A DNA stretch of 43,025 nucleotides from GAS188 sp044445965. Lineage in GTDB: Bacteria > Pseudomonadota > Alphaproteobacteria > Rhizobiales > Beijerinckiaceae. This document shows, one piece after another, positions 31,720-39,658 of this stretch. Every line of letters starts with the position of its first letter. Position 1 is the first letter of the stretch. Location of the stretch: contig JBIOEJ010000038.1 of assembly GCA_044445965.1 (NCBI GenBank), positions 1-43,025 of the forward strand, written 5' to 3'. Below the pieces are notes generated by a model, which did no database searches, had not been told where the DNA came from, and saw nothing but the letters and a program-made list of their open reading frames with translations. The translations under genes and the position numbers were made by a program.

Positions 31720-32925
31720 TCAAGCGGCGACCGCCCTCTTCAGCGCATCGGTGAGGTCGGTGCGCTCCCAAGAGAAGCTGCCGTCGCGGCCGGGCTTGCG
31801 CCCGAAATGCCCATAGGCCGAGGTCTTGGCGTAGATCGGCCTGTTGAGGCCGAGATGCTCGCGGATGCCGCGGGGGGTGAGGCGCATCACCTCGCGCAGA
31901 GCCTTCTCGAGCTTCTCCTCGTCGACCTTGCCGGTGCTGTGCAGATCCACATAGACGGAGAGCGGCTCGGCGACGCCGATCGCATAGGCGAGCTGGATGG
32001 TGCAGCGTTCGGCGAGCTTAGCCGCGACCACGTTCTTGGCGAGATAGCGCGCCGCATAGGCGGCCGAGCGGTCGACCTTGCTCGGGTCCTTGCCCGAGAA
32101 GGCGCCGCCGCCATGGGGCGCGGCTCCGCCATATGTGTCGACGATGATCTTGCGTCCGGTCAGGCCGCAATCGCCGTCCGGCCCGCCGATCACGAACTTG
32201 CCGGTCGGATTGACGTGCCAGACCGTGTCGGCGGTGATCCAGTTCTCGGGCAAGGTGGCGCGCACCACCGGCTCGACGATCTGGCGCACATCGCTCGACG
32301 ACAGATTCGCATCGACATGCTGGGTCGAGACGACGACCTGCGTGACGCCGACCGGCCTGCCGTCCTCATAGCGCACCGTGACCTGGCTCTTGGCGTCCGG
32401 ACCGAGCTTTTCGCAGCTCCCTTCCTTCGCCTTGCGGGCCTTCGTCAGGTTTTCGAGGATTTTGTGGGAATAGTAGATGGGTGCAGGCATCAGCTCCGGC
32501 GTCTCGCGGCAGGCATAGCCGAACATGATGCCCTGGTCGCCGGCGCCTTCATCCCTGTTGCCGCCGCCATCGACGCCTTGGGCGATATCGGCTGATTGCG
32601 CGTGCAGCAGCACCTCGATCCTGGCCTTCTTCCAATGGAAGCCCTCTTGCTCGTAACCGATCGATTTGATGGCCTTGCGGGCGGTGGATTTGACCTTGCT
32701 CTTCAGCTTCTTGGCGTCGAGCGTGCCGCGCACCTCTCCGGCGATGATCACTCGGTTGGTGGTCGCGAGCGTCTCGCAGGCCACTCGCACGCTCGACGGG
32801 TCGATGCCGGCCTTCGCGCCCTCCCGGAAGAAGAGATCGACCACCTCATCCGAGATGCGGTCGCAGACCTTGTCGGGGTGACCCTCAGAAACCGACTCGC
32901 TGGTAAAAACATAATTCTTCCGCAT
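31720..32925 (-). CDS. metK: S-adenosylmethionine synthetase
   Basis: Makes S-adenosylmethionine from methionine and ATP in the cytoplasm. The 401-residue protein starts FTSESVSEGHPDKVCDRISDEV, and has the hexapeptide-type GAGDQGIMFGYA and the phosphate loop GGGAFSGKDPSKVDRSA. Length and motifs are fully normal for the alphaproteobacterial form. The ATG at 32925 has a GAGGAG about 12 bases upstream. It is preceded by the XRE regulator, as in most Hyphomicrobiales, but is followed by tRNA-Thr instead of the usual trmB. Confidence 0.96.
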   Translation of the reverse strand: MRKNYVFTSESVSEGHPDKVCDRISDEVVDLFFREGAKAGIDPSSVRVACETLATTNRVIIAGEVRGTLDAKKLKSKVKSTARKAIKSIGYEQEGFHWKKARIEVLLHAQSADIAQGVDGGGNRDEGAGDQGIMFGYACRETPELMPAPIYYSHKILENLTKARKAKEGSCEKLGPDAKSQVTVRYEDGRPVGVTQVVVSTQHVDANLSSSDVRQIVEPVVRATLPENWITADTVWHVNPTGKFVIGGPDGDCGLTGRKIIVDTYGGAAPHGGGAFSGKDPSKVDRSAAYAARYLAKNVVAAKLAERCTIQLAYAIGVAEPLSVYVDLHSTGKVDEEKLEKALREVMRLTPRGIREHLGLNRPIYAKTSAYGHFGRKPGRDGSFSWERTDLTDALKRAVAA

Positions 32926-33015
32926 GACGATGGCTCACTCCTCGGCGGGCAATGGAGAAAAATCGGGTCTGAGGCCCCCTGGCGCGATCGTTTCGCAGGC
33001 GCCGGGTCGGCGTTC

Positions 33016-33043
33016 TTTATGCAGGACGACCGACGCAGGTCAA
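33016..33043 (-). promoter_or_regulatory. Putative sigma70-type promoter of metK
   Basis: On the minus strand TTGACC (33043-33038) and CATAAA (33021-33016) are 16 bases apart. A start near 33009 would give a leader of about 85 bases. That leader holds GGGGGCCTCAGACCC followed by GATTTTT, which might act as an attenuator, but no known SAM riboswitch pattern is recognised in it. Confidence 0.35.
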
Positions 33044-33081
33044 GCATTCCGAGATGCGCTCGTTCTATATTCCGAACGAAG

Positions 33082-33210
33082 CGAAAGCATTCTCTTGGCG
33101 AAGCATGCCCCCGCGAAGGCGGGGGTGGCCTCCGGTTCGCCGCAGAAAATGCGGCCAAACAAAGAATTAGAGCCCCAAATCCGATTCAATCGGATCGAGA
33201 AAGGCTCTAG
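33082..33210 (+). repeat. Repeat R2, copy b (between metK and the XRE regulator)
   Basis: Contains GAAGCATGCCCCCGCGAAGG with the GCGGGGG arm, then CCTCCGGTTCGCCGCAGAAA, ATGCGGCCAAACAAAGAA and AGAGCCCC..TCCGATTCAATCGGATCGAG, ending GGCTCTAG. It matches copies at 19768 and 36485 block by block. Its final CTAG gives the TAG stop of the XRE gene on the other strand. Confidence 0.85.
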
Positions 33211-33635
33211 CGATGCTTCGCTTCGCCCTCGTCCAGCCCCGCGGCGGCCCGCACCAGCTCCACGATGCGCCGGCGCAGCTTGCGATCCTTGATGCGTATG
33301 AAGGCTTGATTGAGCTCGATGCCTTCGTTCGACGACAGGAAATCCGCGACGAGGTTGCTGTCGGCTGCATCGGCGCTGCCGGACGCTTGCTGATTAGCGT
33401 CGAGTTGCGGCGCATCCCGAAAAAAGAATTCGACCGGGACCTCGAGCGCGCGCGAGGCACTCTGCAGCCGGCTTGCGCCGATCCGGTTCATGCCCTTCTC
33501 GTATTTCTGCACTTGCTGAAATGTGACGCCGAGGCTGTCCCCGAGCTTCTCTTGGCTCATCCCCATGAGGACACGGCGCATCCGCAACCGACTGCCCACG
33601 TGCCGATCGATGAGATTCGGAGTCTTTTTCGCCAT
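33207..33635 (-). CDS. XRE-family transcriptional regulator upstream of metK
   Basis: A 142-residue regulator. The helix-turn-helix is at residues 11-65: RLRMRRVLMGMSQEKLGDSLGVTFQQVQKYEKGMNRI, followed by LEVPVEFFF. The C-terminal half (DFLSSNEGIELNQAFIRIKDRKLRRRIVELVRAAAG) is the tail typical of the conserved Hyphomicrobiales regulator found between lnt and metK. The start ATG at 33635 follows AGGA by seven bases. The TAG stop is supplied by repeat R2 copy b. The target is not known; control of metK is possible from position alone. Confidence 0.9.
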   Translation of the reverse strand: MAKKTPNLIDRHVGSRLRMRRVLMGMSQEKLGDSLGVTFQQVQKYEKGMNRIGASRLQSASRALEVPVEFFFRDAPQLDANQQASGSADAADSNLVADFLSSNEGIELNQAFIRIKDRKLRRRIVELVRAAAGLDEGEAKHR

Positions 33636-33676
33636 CGTCGTCCTATGCTTCCCTCCCCCAAATCCATTGAAAGGCC

Positions 33677-35326
33677 TCAAGCCGCGAATGAGGGTCTAGC
33701 CAATGAGCGCCGGCTACGCAATCCGAAGGTGAGCGCGAGCGAAATCAGCATGAGGATCGCGAATCCGGCGTCGCCGATCCGGGCATAGAGAGGTTTCGCG
33801 ATGGCGCGCGGCAGATTCGCGTCGAGAACCGCTTCGATCCCGAGCGGCAGCGAAGCGACCACGCGTCCGAAGGGATCCACGACCGCCGAGATGCCCGTAT
33901 TGGCGGCGCGCACCAGCGGCAGGCCCTCCTCGATGCTGCGCAGGCGCGCTTGGGCAAAGTGCTGATAGGGACCGCTCGTCAACCCGAACCAAGCATCGTT
34001 CGTGACATTGATCAAGAGCCCGACGGCTTGCCGGCCCTTGGGCACGATCTCGCCGGGGAACACGGCTTCGTAGCAGATGAGCGGAGCAGCGGCGGGCAGG
34101 CCCGGAACTTCGAGCGCCTTGCGCTCGACACCCGCCGTGAACCCGCCCGGCACGCGCACGAATTGCCGCAAGCCGAGCCTGTCGAGCCAATCCTGCAGCG
34201 GCAGATATTCGCCGAATGGGACGAGATGTACCTTGTCGGCGGATGCGAGGATCGCGCCCCCCTTGCCGACGACATAGATCGAGTTGAAGAAGCGGGCATT
34301 GAGCTCGCCGGGCAGCGGCTCCTGAGCGCGGATCGCGCCGGTGATCAGCGTCGTCTTGTCGCGCAGCAAGGCCGCGATGCGGGCGAGCATGCCGGGCTCT
34401 CGCGTGAGGATGAAGGGGAAGGCCGATTCGGGCCAGAACAGATGCGTCACATCGGCGACGCCGTTGCGCTCGGGCGATGTCGCCTTGTCGCTCAGCGCCA
34501 AATAGCGCGACACGATCTCCTCGCGATTGGCGGGGATGAATTTCTGGTCGGGCGGCAGATTGGGCTGCATGATGCGAAGCCTGACACCGGCGACCATGCC
34601 GGCAGACCCGGCGCCGAGACGCCAGGATCCGAACGCAGCGAGCCCAATGAGAGCAAGGAGCGCGAGCGCCGGCGGCGTCCATCTTGCCTTCGTTGTCGCC
34701 TCGGTCGCGAGGGTCGCCGGCGCGGCAAAGATCGCGACGGCGATCAGGGTGAGGCCGTAGAGGCCGACCAGCGAGGCGCTCTGCGCCAGCACCAGATTGG
34801 AGCCGAGCGCCATGCCGGGCAGGTTCCAGGGGAAGCCGGTGAGGATATGCCCTCTGAGCCATTCGGCGGCCGCGAGCGCCCAGGCGAAGGTGAGGATGCG
34901 CCAGGGCCCATCGCTCCAGAAGGCCCGCGCCAAGACGAAGGCGAGCCCGAAGAACAAGGCCAGCCCCGCCGGGAAGGCCACAACGCCGAGCGGCAGCGCC
35001 CAGGCGAATTCGTCGCCATTCACCAGGAAAGCGGTCCCCAGCCACCAGAACCCCGCCAGATGGTAGCCGAACCCGAACCACCAGCCCGCCCCCGCCGCGG
35101 AGCCCAGCGTCGCCAAGCGCGGATGCTTGCCGTCGACCGCGGCACCGTCGATCAGCCAAATGGCCGCCGGCAGCGACAAGGCGAGCGCTGGCCAGATGTC
35201 GAGCGGCGGCATGGCGAGGGCGCCCACGGCACCCGCCGCAAGCGCTATGAAGCGCCGGCGCCAACCCCAGGCGAGCATGATGGCGTCGGCGACCGGCGTC
35301 GCCAGTGACGCTTGCATGCCCGTCAC
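33677..35326 (-). CDS. lnt: Apolipoprotein N-acyltransferase
   Basis: Inner-membrane enzyme that adds the third acyl chain to lipoproteins. About 549 residues: six to seven N-terminal membrane helices, a nitrilase-like periplasmic domain and a last helix near the C-terminus. The catalytic triad is visible: Glu in FWPESAFPF, Lys in SADKVHLVPFGEYLP and Cys in PLICYEAVFPGE. LINVTNDAWFG and QARLRSIEEGLPLVRAANTG are also conserved. The start is a GTG overlapping the corC stop (GTGA); ATG 35317 is an alternative. Confidence 0.95.
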   Translation of the reverse strand: MTGMQASLATPVADAIMLAWGWRRRFIALAAGAVGALAMPPLDIWPALALSLPAAIWLIDGAAVDGKHPRLATLGSAAGAGWWFGFGYHLAGFWWLGTAFLVNGDEFAWALPLGVVAFPAGLALFFGLAFVLARAFWSDGPWRILTFAWALAAAEWLRGHILTGFPWNLPGMALGSNLVLAQSASLVGLYGLTLIAVAIFAAPATLATEATTKARWTPPALALLALIGLAAFGSWRLGAGSAGMVAGVRLRIMQPNLPPDQKFIPANREEIVSRYLALSDKATSPERNGVADVTHLFWPESAFPFILTREPGMLARIAALLRDKTTLITGAIRAQEPLPGELNARFFNSIYVVGKGGAILASADKVHLVPFGEYLPLQDWLDRLGLRQFVRVPGGFTAGVERKALEVPGLPAAAPLICYEAVFPGEIVPKGRQAVGLLINVTNDAWFGLTSGPYQHFAQARLRSIEEGLPLVRAANTGISAVVDPFGRVVASLPLGIEAVLDANLPRAIAKPLYARIGDAGFAILMLISLALTFGLRSRRSLARPSFAA

Positions 35327-36435
35327 GCGCCGGCGGGGTCGCTCGGCGCGCCGGGCGGCGCAGCCCCGCCGGCATCGACGCTCGGTTGCACCGGCGAGGG
35401 CGGAGTCGCTGTCGCGGCGCGCTGCGCCGGCGCGGCCTCTACGGGCTGCTCCTTCTGCCGCCGCGAGCGCCGCGCGCCCGCAAGCAGATGAATCCGCACG
35501 CGTTTCAACCGCCTCGGATCGGCCTCCATGACCTCGAACTCGATATCGCCGGGCCCCGCGATCAATTCGCCGCGCAGCGGTACGCGGCCGGCCAGCGTCG
35601 CGATCAACCCGCCGATCGTATCGACGTCTTCGGCCGCATGACCCGCCGAAAGATCGACACCGAGCATCGCCGAGACCTCGGTGAGCCCGGCCCTGGCATT
35701 GGCGACGAGCGTCCGATCGTCGACCCTCGAGACCAGCGCACCCTCCTCGTCGTCATGCTCGTCCTCGATCTCGCCCACGACGATCTCGATCAGGTCCTCG
35801 ATCGATACCAGGCCGTCGGTGCCGCCATATTCGTCGATCACGAGCGCCATATGGGTGCGCGTGGCCTGCATGCGGCGCAGCAGCGCCACGGCTCGCATCG
35901 AGGCCGGGACATAGAGGACCGGGCGCAAGATCTTGAGCGCCTCGAGCGGCGTCGCGAGGTCGACGCGCGCGAGATCGGCGCTCCGCGCCCCGCTTTCCTT
36001 GCCGTGCCTTGCTCCGCCCTCTTGCGCCTTGGCCGTCAGGTAGTCGAGGAAGTCGCGGATATGCACCATGCCCCTCGGCTCATCGAGCGTTTCCCCATAG
36101 ACGGGCAGGCGCGAATGGGCGGCGCTGCGGAAGACTTTCATCAGCTCGGCGAGGCTGATATCGGCTGGGACGGCGACGATATCGGCGCGCGGCACCATCA
36201 CATCGGCGACGCGCGCTTGCCTGAGCGCAAGCACGTTCCTGAGCATGGCGCGGTCTTGCGCGGAGGCGTCGGATCCCTCGGCGAGCGCGATCGCCTGAGT
36301 GAACCCCTCCTTGGCCGCTGGCGGCGTGCCGAGACGAAGCACGCGCTTCACCCGCGAGGCGAGACGGCGCACCGCTCCTTCATCGCGGTCGGACGCAAGC
36401 GAGGCGCCATGTCCGGTATTGCTCTTGGTATTCAT
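35323..36435 (-). CDS. corC: Hemolysin-family/CorC protein with CBS pair and transporter-associated domain
   Basis: A 370-residue soluble protein. VADVMVPRADIVAVPADIS starts the first CBS unit (with SRLPVYGETLDEPRGMVHIRDF); the second has MRAVALLRRMQATRTHMALVIDEYGGTDGLVSIEDLIEIVVGEIEDEHD. A CorC_HlyC domain (DVDTIGGLIATLAGRVPLRGE) follows, and the tail is a low-complexity Pro/Ala stretch. Often linked with magnesium/cobalt handling or membrane-protein quality; no direct evidence here. It lies between ybeY (30 bases) and lnt (4-base overlap), the conserved order. Confidence 0.92.
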   Translation of the reverse strand: MNTKSNTGHGASLASDRDEGAVRRLASRVKRVLRLGTPPAAKEGFTQAIALAEGSDASAQDRAMLRNVLALRQARVADVMVPRADIVAVPADISLAELMKVFRSAAHSRLPVYGETLDEPRGMVHIRDFLDYLTAKAQEGGARHGKESGARSADLARVDLATPLEALKILRPVLYVPASMRAVALLRRMQATRTHMALVIDEYGGTDGLVSIEDLIEIVVGEIEDEHDDEEGALVSRVDDRTLVANARAGLTEVSAMLGVDLSAGHAAEDVDTIGGLIATLAGRVPLRGELIAGPGDIEFEVMEADPRRLKRVRIHLLAGARRSRRQKEQPVEAAPAQRAATATPPSPVQPSVDAGGAAPPGAPSDPAGA

Positions 36436-36465
36436 TCGGCCAATCGCAGTTGCTTTCCGTCCATG

Positions 36466-37146
36466 TCATCGACCTTCGGTCTCGGCTCGAGTGCCTTCCC
36501 GTTCCGATGCAATCGGACCGGCGGCTCCGGCTCTTTGTTCTTGCCGCATTTTCTGCGGCGAACCGGAGGCCGCTTCGCCGGAAAATGCTCCGGCCGCGTA
36601 AGGATCGGCGATACCGATGGTCGAAAGAATTGCGGTCTCGAGCGTCTCCATGCCTTCCGCTTCGCTATCGCTCGCGTGATCATAGCCGAGGAGATGCAAG
36701 AGACCGTGCACCACGAGATGGGCCGTGTGGTCGTCGATCGACTTGCCCTGCGCCTTGGCTTCGCGCTCGATCGTTTCGAAGGCGAGCACGAGATCGCCGA
36801 GGAAGCACGGAGCCTCGCTGACCGGATGCGGCGGCGCCGGGAAGGACAGGACGTTCGTCGGCGCATTCTTGTCCCGCCAACGGCGGTTCAGCGCCGAGAT
36901 CGAAGCGTCATCGGTCAGGGTCACGCAAACTTCGTCGGCTTGGCGCATCGCGGCCACCAGCGGCCGATGGGCGGCCAAGGCCGCCACGGCACGCCTCACC
37001 GCCTGCCGCGCTCGCGGGGCGCGTGCCCAGAGCGGGCTCGCCACCACGATATCGAGGTCCGGAACGCGGTCGCCTTCGATCGACCCGCGACGGGGTTCCA
37101 TCATGTCGCTTCCCACAACTCGTCCAGCGCCGACATATCGCGCCAT
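36466..37146 (-). CDS. ybeY: Endoribonuclease YbeY with a repeat-derived tail
   Basis: Metal-dependent endoribonuclease involved in 16S rRNA maturation and ribosome quality control. The zinc site HLVVHGLLHLLGYDH is complete, with the upstream RxxNxxWR region (SALNRRWRDKNAPTNVLSFP). The frame continues to 226 residues, where the family usually stops near GIADPY at about residue 182. The last 41 residues (from 36590 downward; AFSGEAASGSPQKMRQEQ and onward) are repeat R2 copy c read in frame. The start overlaps the phoH stop by one base. The N-terminal 15 residues may be extra, with ATG 37104 or 37101 as alternatives. Confidence 0.92.
   Translation of the reverse strand: MARYVGAGRVVGSDMMEPRRGSIEGDRVPDLDIVVASPLWARAPRARQAVRRAVAALAAHRPLVAAMRQADEVCVTLTDDASISALNRRWRDKNAPTNVLSFPAPPHPVSEAPCFLGDLVLAFETIEREAKAQGKSIDDHTAHLVVHGLLHLLGYDHASDSEAEGMETLETAILSTIGIADPYAAGAFSGEAASGSPQKMRQEQRAGAAGPIASEREGTRAETEGR
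36485..36590 (-). repeat. Repeat R2, copy c (encodes the YbeY tail)
   Basis: On the minus strand: GAGCATTTTCCGGCGAAGCG, GCCTCCGGTTCGCCGCAGAA, AATGCGGCAAGAACAAAGAG and a TCCGATTGCATCGGAACGGG palindrome, ending GGCACTCGAG. It lacks the CCCCCGC hairpin block of copies a and b. It is translated in the same frame as copy a (QKMRQEQ in both). Confidence 0.85.
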
Positions 37147-38213
37147 CAGCCCTTCTCGGGACCTCGTCCGCCGCGCGGCGATTTGCCGGCCGCCTCATAG
37201 GCTTGGACGATGCGGCGCACGAGATCGTGGCGCACGACATCGCCATGCTGAAAGACGACATGCCCGATGCCCTCGACGCTCTCGAGAAGATCGATCGCCT
37301 CGATCAGCCCCGATTTCTGGCCGCCCGGAAGGTCGATCTGGGTCGGGTCGCCGGTAACCACCATGCGCGAGCCTTCGCCGAGCCGCGTCAGGAACATCTT
37401 CATCTGCACCGAGGTCGCGTTCTGGGCTTCGTCGAGCAGGATGACCGCGTTCGAGAGCGTGCGCCCACGCATGAAGGCTAGCGGCGCAATCTCGATCATG
37501 CCGGTTTGCAAGCCGCGCTCGACATGGCGCGCCTCCATGAAATCGAAAAGCGCGTCATAGACCGGGCGCAGATAGGGATCGACCTTCTCGCGCATGTCGC
37601 CCGGCAGGAAGCCCAGATTCTCGCCGGCCTCGACGGCTGGCCGCGACAAGATCATGCGGCTCACCGCGCCCTGCTCCAGGAGCGAGACGGCGTGGCCGAC
37701 CGCAAGCCAGGTCTTGCCGGTGCCGGCCGGCCCTTCGGCGAAGGTCAGCTCGCAGCGTTTCAGGAGCTGAAGATAGGCATGCTGGTTCGCGCTGCGGGCC
37801 TTCACCGGCCCGCGCTTGCGCGTCGCGATCTGATCGAAGGCGCCTTTCGCCGCATCGCTCACTGCCGGAAACAGCGAGCCTTGGGCAATCGCCTCGGCTA
37901 TCGCTCCGTCCACATCGCCGAGCGACAGGTCCTGGCCATCCTTGATGCGCGTGTTGAGCGCGCTGAGCACGCGACGCGCCTGCTCGGCGGCGTCCGGCGC
38001 GCCCTTGATCTGCACCTGGTTGCCGTTGGCGGTCGCGCGCACGCCGAGACGGCGCTCGATATGGGCGAGGTTCTCGTCGAATTGCCCGAGCACCAAGCTC
38101 GCGATGCGATTATTGTCGAAAGCGACCTTGACCTCCGCGCCGTCGCCGTTGCGAGGCTCCGCCAAGGGGCGACGGCGCGTCTTCGTAGGCAGCGTGTTGT
38201 CCTGCATGCTCAT
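37146..38213 (-). CDS. phoH: PhoH-like ATPase
   Basis: A 355-residue cytoplasmic ATPase with the PhoH core. An N-terminal KH-like part (RIASLVLGQFDENLAHIERRLGV..IKGAPDAAEQARRVLSAL) precedes Walker A FAEGPAGTGKTWLAVGHA and Walker B ILLDEAQNAT. RGRTLSNA, SRMVVTGDPTQIDLP complete the family pattern. Thought to act in RNA metabolism together with YbeY. The start ATG 38213 overlaps the miaB stop (ATGA) and the stop overlaps ybeY by one base, so translation of the three is tightly coupled. The frame open up to 38501 is not coding. Confidence 0.94.
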   Translation of the reverse strand: MSMQDNTLPTKTRRRPLAEPRNGDGAEVKVAFDNNRIASLVLGQFDENLAHIERRLGVRATANGNQVQIKGAPDAAEQARRVLSALNTRIKDGQDLSLGDVDGAIAEAIAQGSLFPAVSDAAKGAFDQIATRKRGPVKARSANQHAYLQLLKRCELTFAEGPAGTGKTWLAVGHAVSLLEQGAVSRMILSRPAVEAGENLGFLPGDMREKVDPYLRPVYDALFDFMEARHVERGLQTGMIEIAPLAFMRGRTLSNAVILLDEAQNATSVQMKMFLTRLGEGSRMVVTGDPTQIDLPGGQKSGLIEAIDLLESVEGIGHVVFQHGDVVRHDLVRRIVQAYEAAGKSPRGGRGPEKG

Positions 38214-39565
38214 GCCATTCCCGTCTCGACAAGGCGGCCGGCGAGGCTGCGCGGCCCGCAGGAGGTGATCAGGACCGACAGCAAGTCGCCGATCGCCGCG
38301 TCCCGGCGCTCGATATGCACGGCCTGCAGATAGGGAGACTTGCCGCCGATCTGGCCCTGATGCCGGCCTTGCTTGTCGATCAACACATCGAGCGTGCGTC
38401 CGACGGTCGCGCGGTTGAAGGCCCGACGCTGCTCCTCTAGCACGGCTTGCAGCATGGCCAGACGCTCCGCCTTGACCTCCTCGGCGAGCTGATCGGGCCA
38501 ATCCGCGCTCGGCGTCCCCGGCCGCGCGCTGTATTTGAACGAGAATGAGCTCGCGAAACCGACCTCGCGCACGAGGTCGAGCGTCGCCTCGAAATCGCTC
38601 TCGGTCTCGCCGGGAAACCCGACGATGAAATCCGAGGAGAGCGCGATATCCGGCCGCGCCCGGCGCACCCTGTCGATGATGCGCAGATAATCGCTCGCGC
38701 CGTGGCGGCGGTTCATCCGCGCCAGCACGCCGTCCGAGCCCGATTGCACCGGCAGATGCAGATAGGGCATCAGCTCGGGGATGTCGCGATGGGCATGGAT
38801 CAGCTCGTCATCCATGTCGAGGGGATGGCTGGTCGTGTAGCGCAGCCGCTTGACGCCCGGCACCTCGGCGGCGCGCGCCATGAGCCGCCCGAGCGACCAG
38901 GCGCCGCCATCCGGGCCCTCGCCGTGATAGGCGTTGACGTTCTGCCCGATGAGCGTGATCTCCCGCACGCCGGCGCTCGCCAGGTTTTCGATCTCGGCGA
39001 TCACGGCCGCGACCGGGCGCGACATCTCGGCGCCCCTCGTATAGGGCACGACGCAGAAGCTGCAGAACTTGTCGCAACCCTCCTGCACGGTAACGAAGGC
39101 GGAAACGCCGCGAGAACGGATGTCCGAGCGCTCCGGCAACGGCAAGTTCGAGAACTTGTCGTCGGCAACGAGCTCGAGATCGATCCCCGGACGCGAGGCG
39201 GCGGCCTTGGCGAGCAGCATCGGCAGACGATGATAGGCCTGCGGCCCCACGACGATATCGACCGCGGGCTGGCGGGCGATGATCTCGGCGCCCTCCGCCT
39301 GGGCGACGCAACCGGCCACCACGATTTGCGTCTCGAGCCCCTCCGCGGCGCGCGCGGCCTTGGTCTCCCGCACGCGGCCGAGCTCGGAGAATATCTTCTC
39401 AGTCGCCCGTTCCCTTATGTGGCAGGTGTTCAGGACGACGATGTCGGCATCCGCCGGGTCGTCGGTCTCGACGTGGCCGCCTGCTCGCAGGAGATCGCCC
39501 ATGCGCGCGGAGTCATAGACATTCATCTGACAGCCATATGACTTCACGAGAAATCGCTTCGGCAA
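38210..39565 (-). CDS. miaB: tRNA-2-methylthio-N6-dimethylallyladenosine synthase
   Basis: Radical-SAM enzyme that adds the methylthio group to modified A37 of tRNAs. About 451 residues: N-terminal UPF0004 domain (LVKSYGCQMNVYDSARM, LNTCHIRERATEKIFSELG, VVAGCVAQAEG with three cluster Cys), the radical-SAM motif EGCDKFCSFCVVPYTRG (CxxxCxxC), and a C-terminal TRAM domain (LDVLIDKQGRHQGQIGGKSPY). The TTG start at 39565 is preferred: GGAGG lies six bases before it and it gives the family start LPKRFLVKSYGC. The frame goes on to 39649 without homology. First gene of the miaB-phoH-ybeY-corC-lnt run. Confidence 0.94.
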   Translation of the reverse strand: MPKRFLVKSYGCQMNVYDSARMGDLLRAGGHVETDDPADADIVVLNTCHIRERATEKIFSELGRVRETKAARAAEGLETQIVVAGCVAQAEGAEIIARQPAVDIVVGPQAYHRLPMLLAKAAASRPGIDLELVADDKFSNLPLPERSDIRSRGVSAFVTVQEGCDKFCSFCVVPYTRGAEMSRPVAAVIAEIENLASAGVREITLIGQNVNAYHGEGPDGGAWSLGRLMARAAEVPGVKRLRYTTSHPLDMDDELIHAHRDIPELMPYLHLPVQSGSDGVLARMNRRHGASDYLRIIDRVRRARPDIALSSDFIVGFPGETESDFEATLDLVREVGFASSFSFKYSARPGTPSADWPDQLAEEVKAERLAMLQAVLEEQRRAFNRATVGRTLDVLIDKQGRHQGQIGGKSPYLQAVHIERRDAAIGDLLSVLITSCGPRSLAGRLVETGMA

Positions 39566-39658
39566 CCACCACCTCCGGATAACGAGCAAATCGAGGAGCC
39601 AACGCTCGACGCCCGCGCGGTCTCGATCGGCGCAGTCGTCATCCCTCATTTAGTCGCT

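Noticed and set aside
32926..33015. SAM riboswitch in the metK leader
   Set aside because: I looked for SAM-II and SAM/SAH-type patterns and found no convincing match; only a short GGG..CCC hairpin before a T run is present.
35305..37200. A 631-codon plus-strand frame opposite corC and ybeY
   Set aside because: Covers parts of two well-defined minus-strand genes and shows no protein features of its own.
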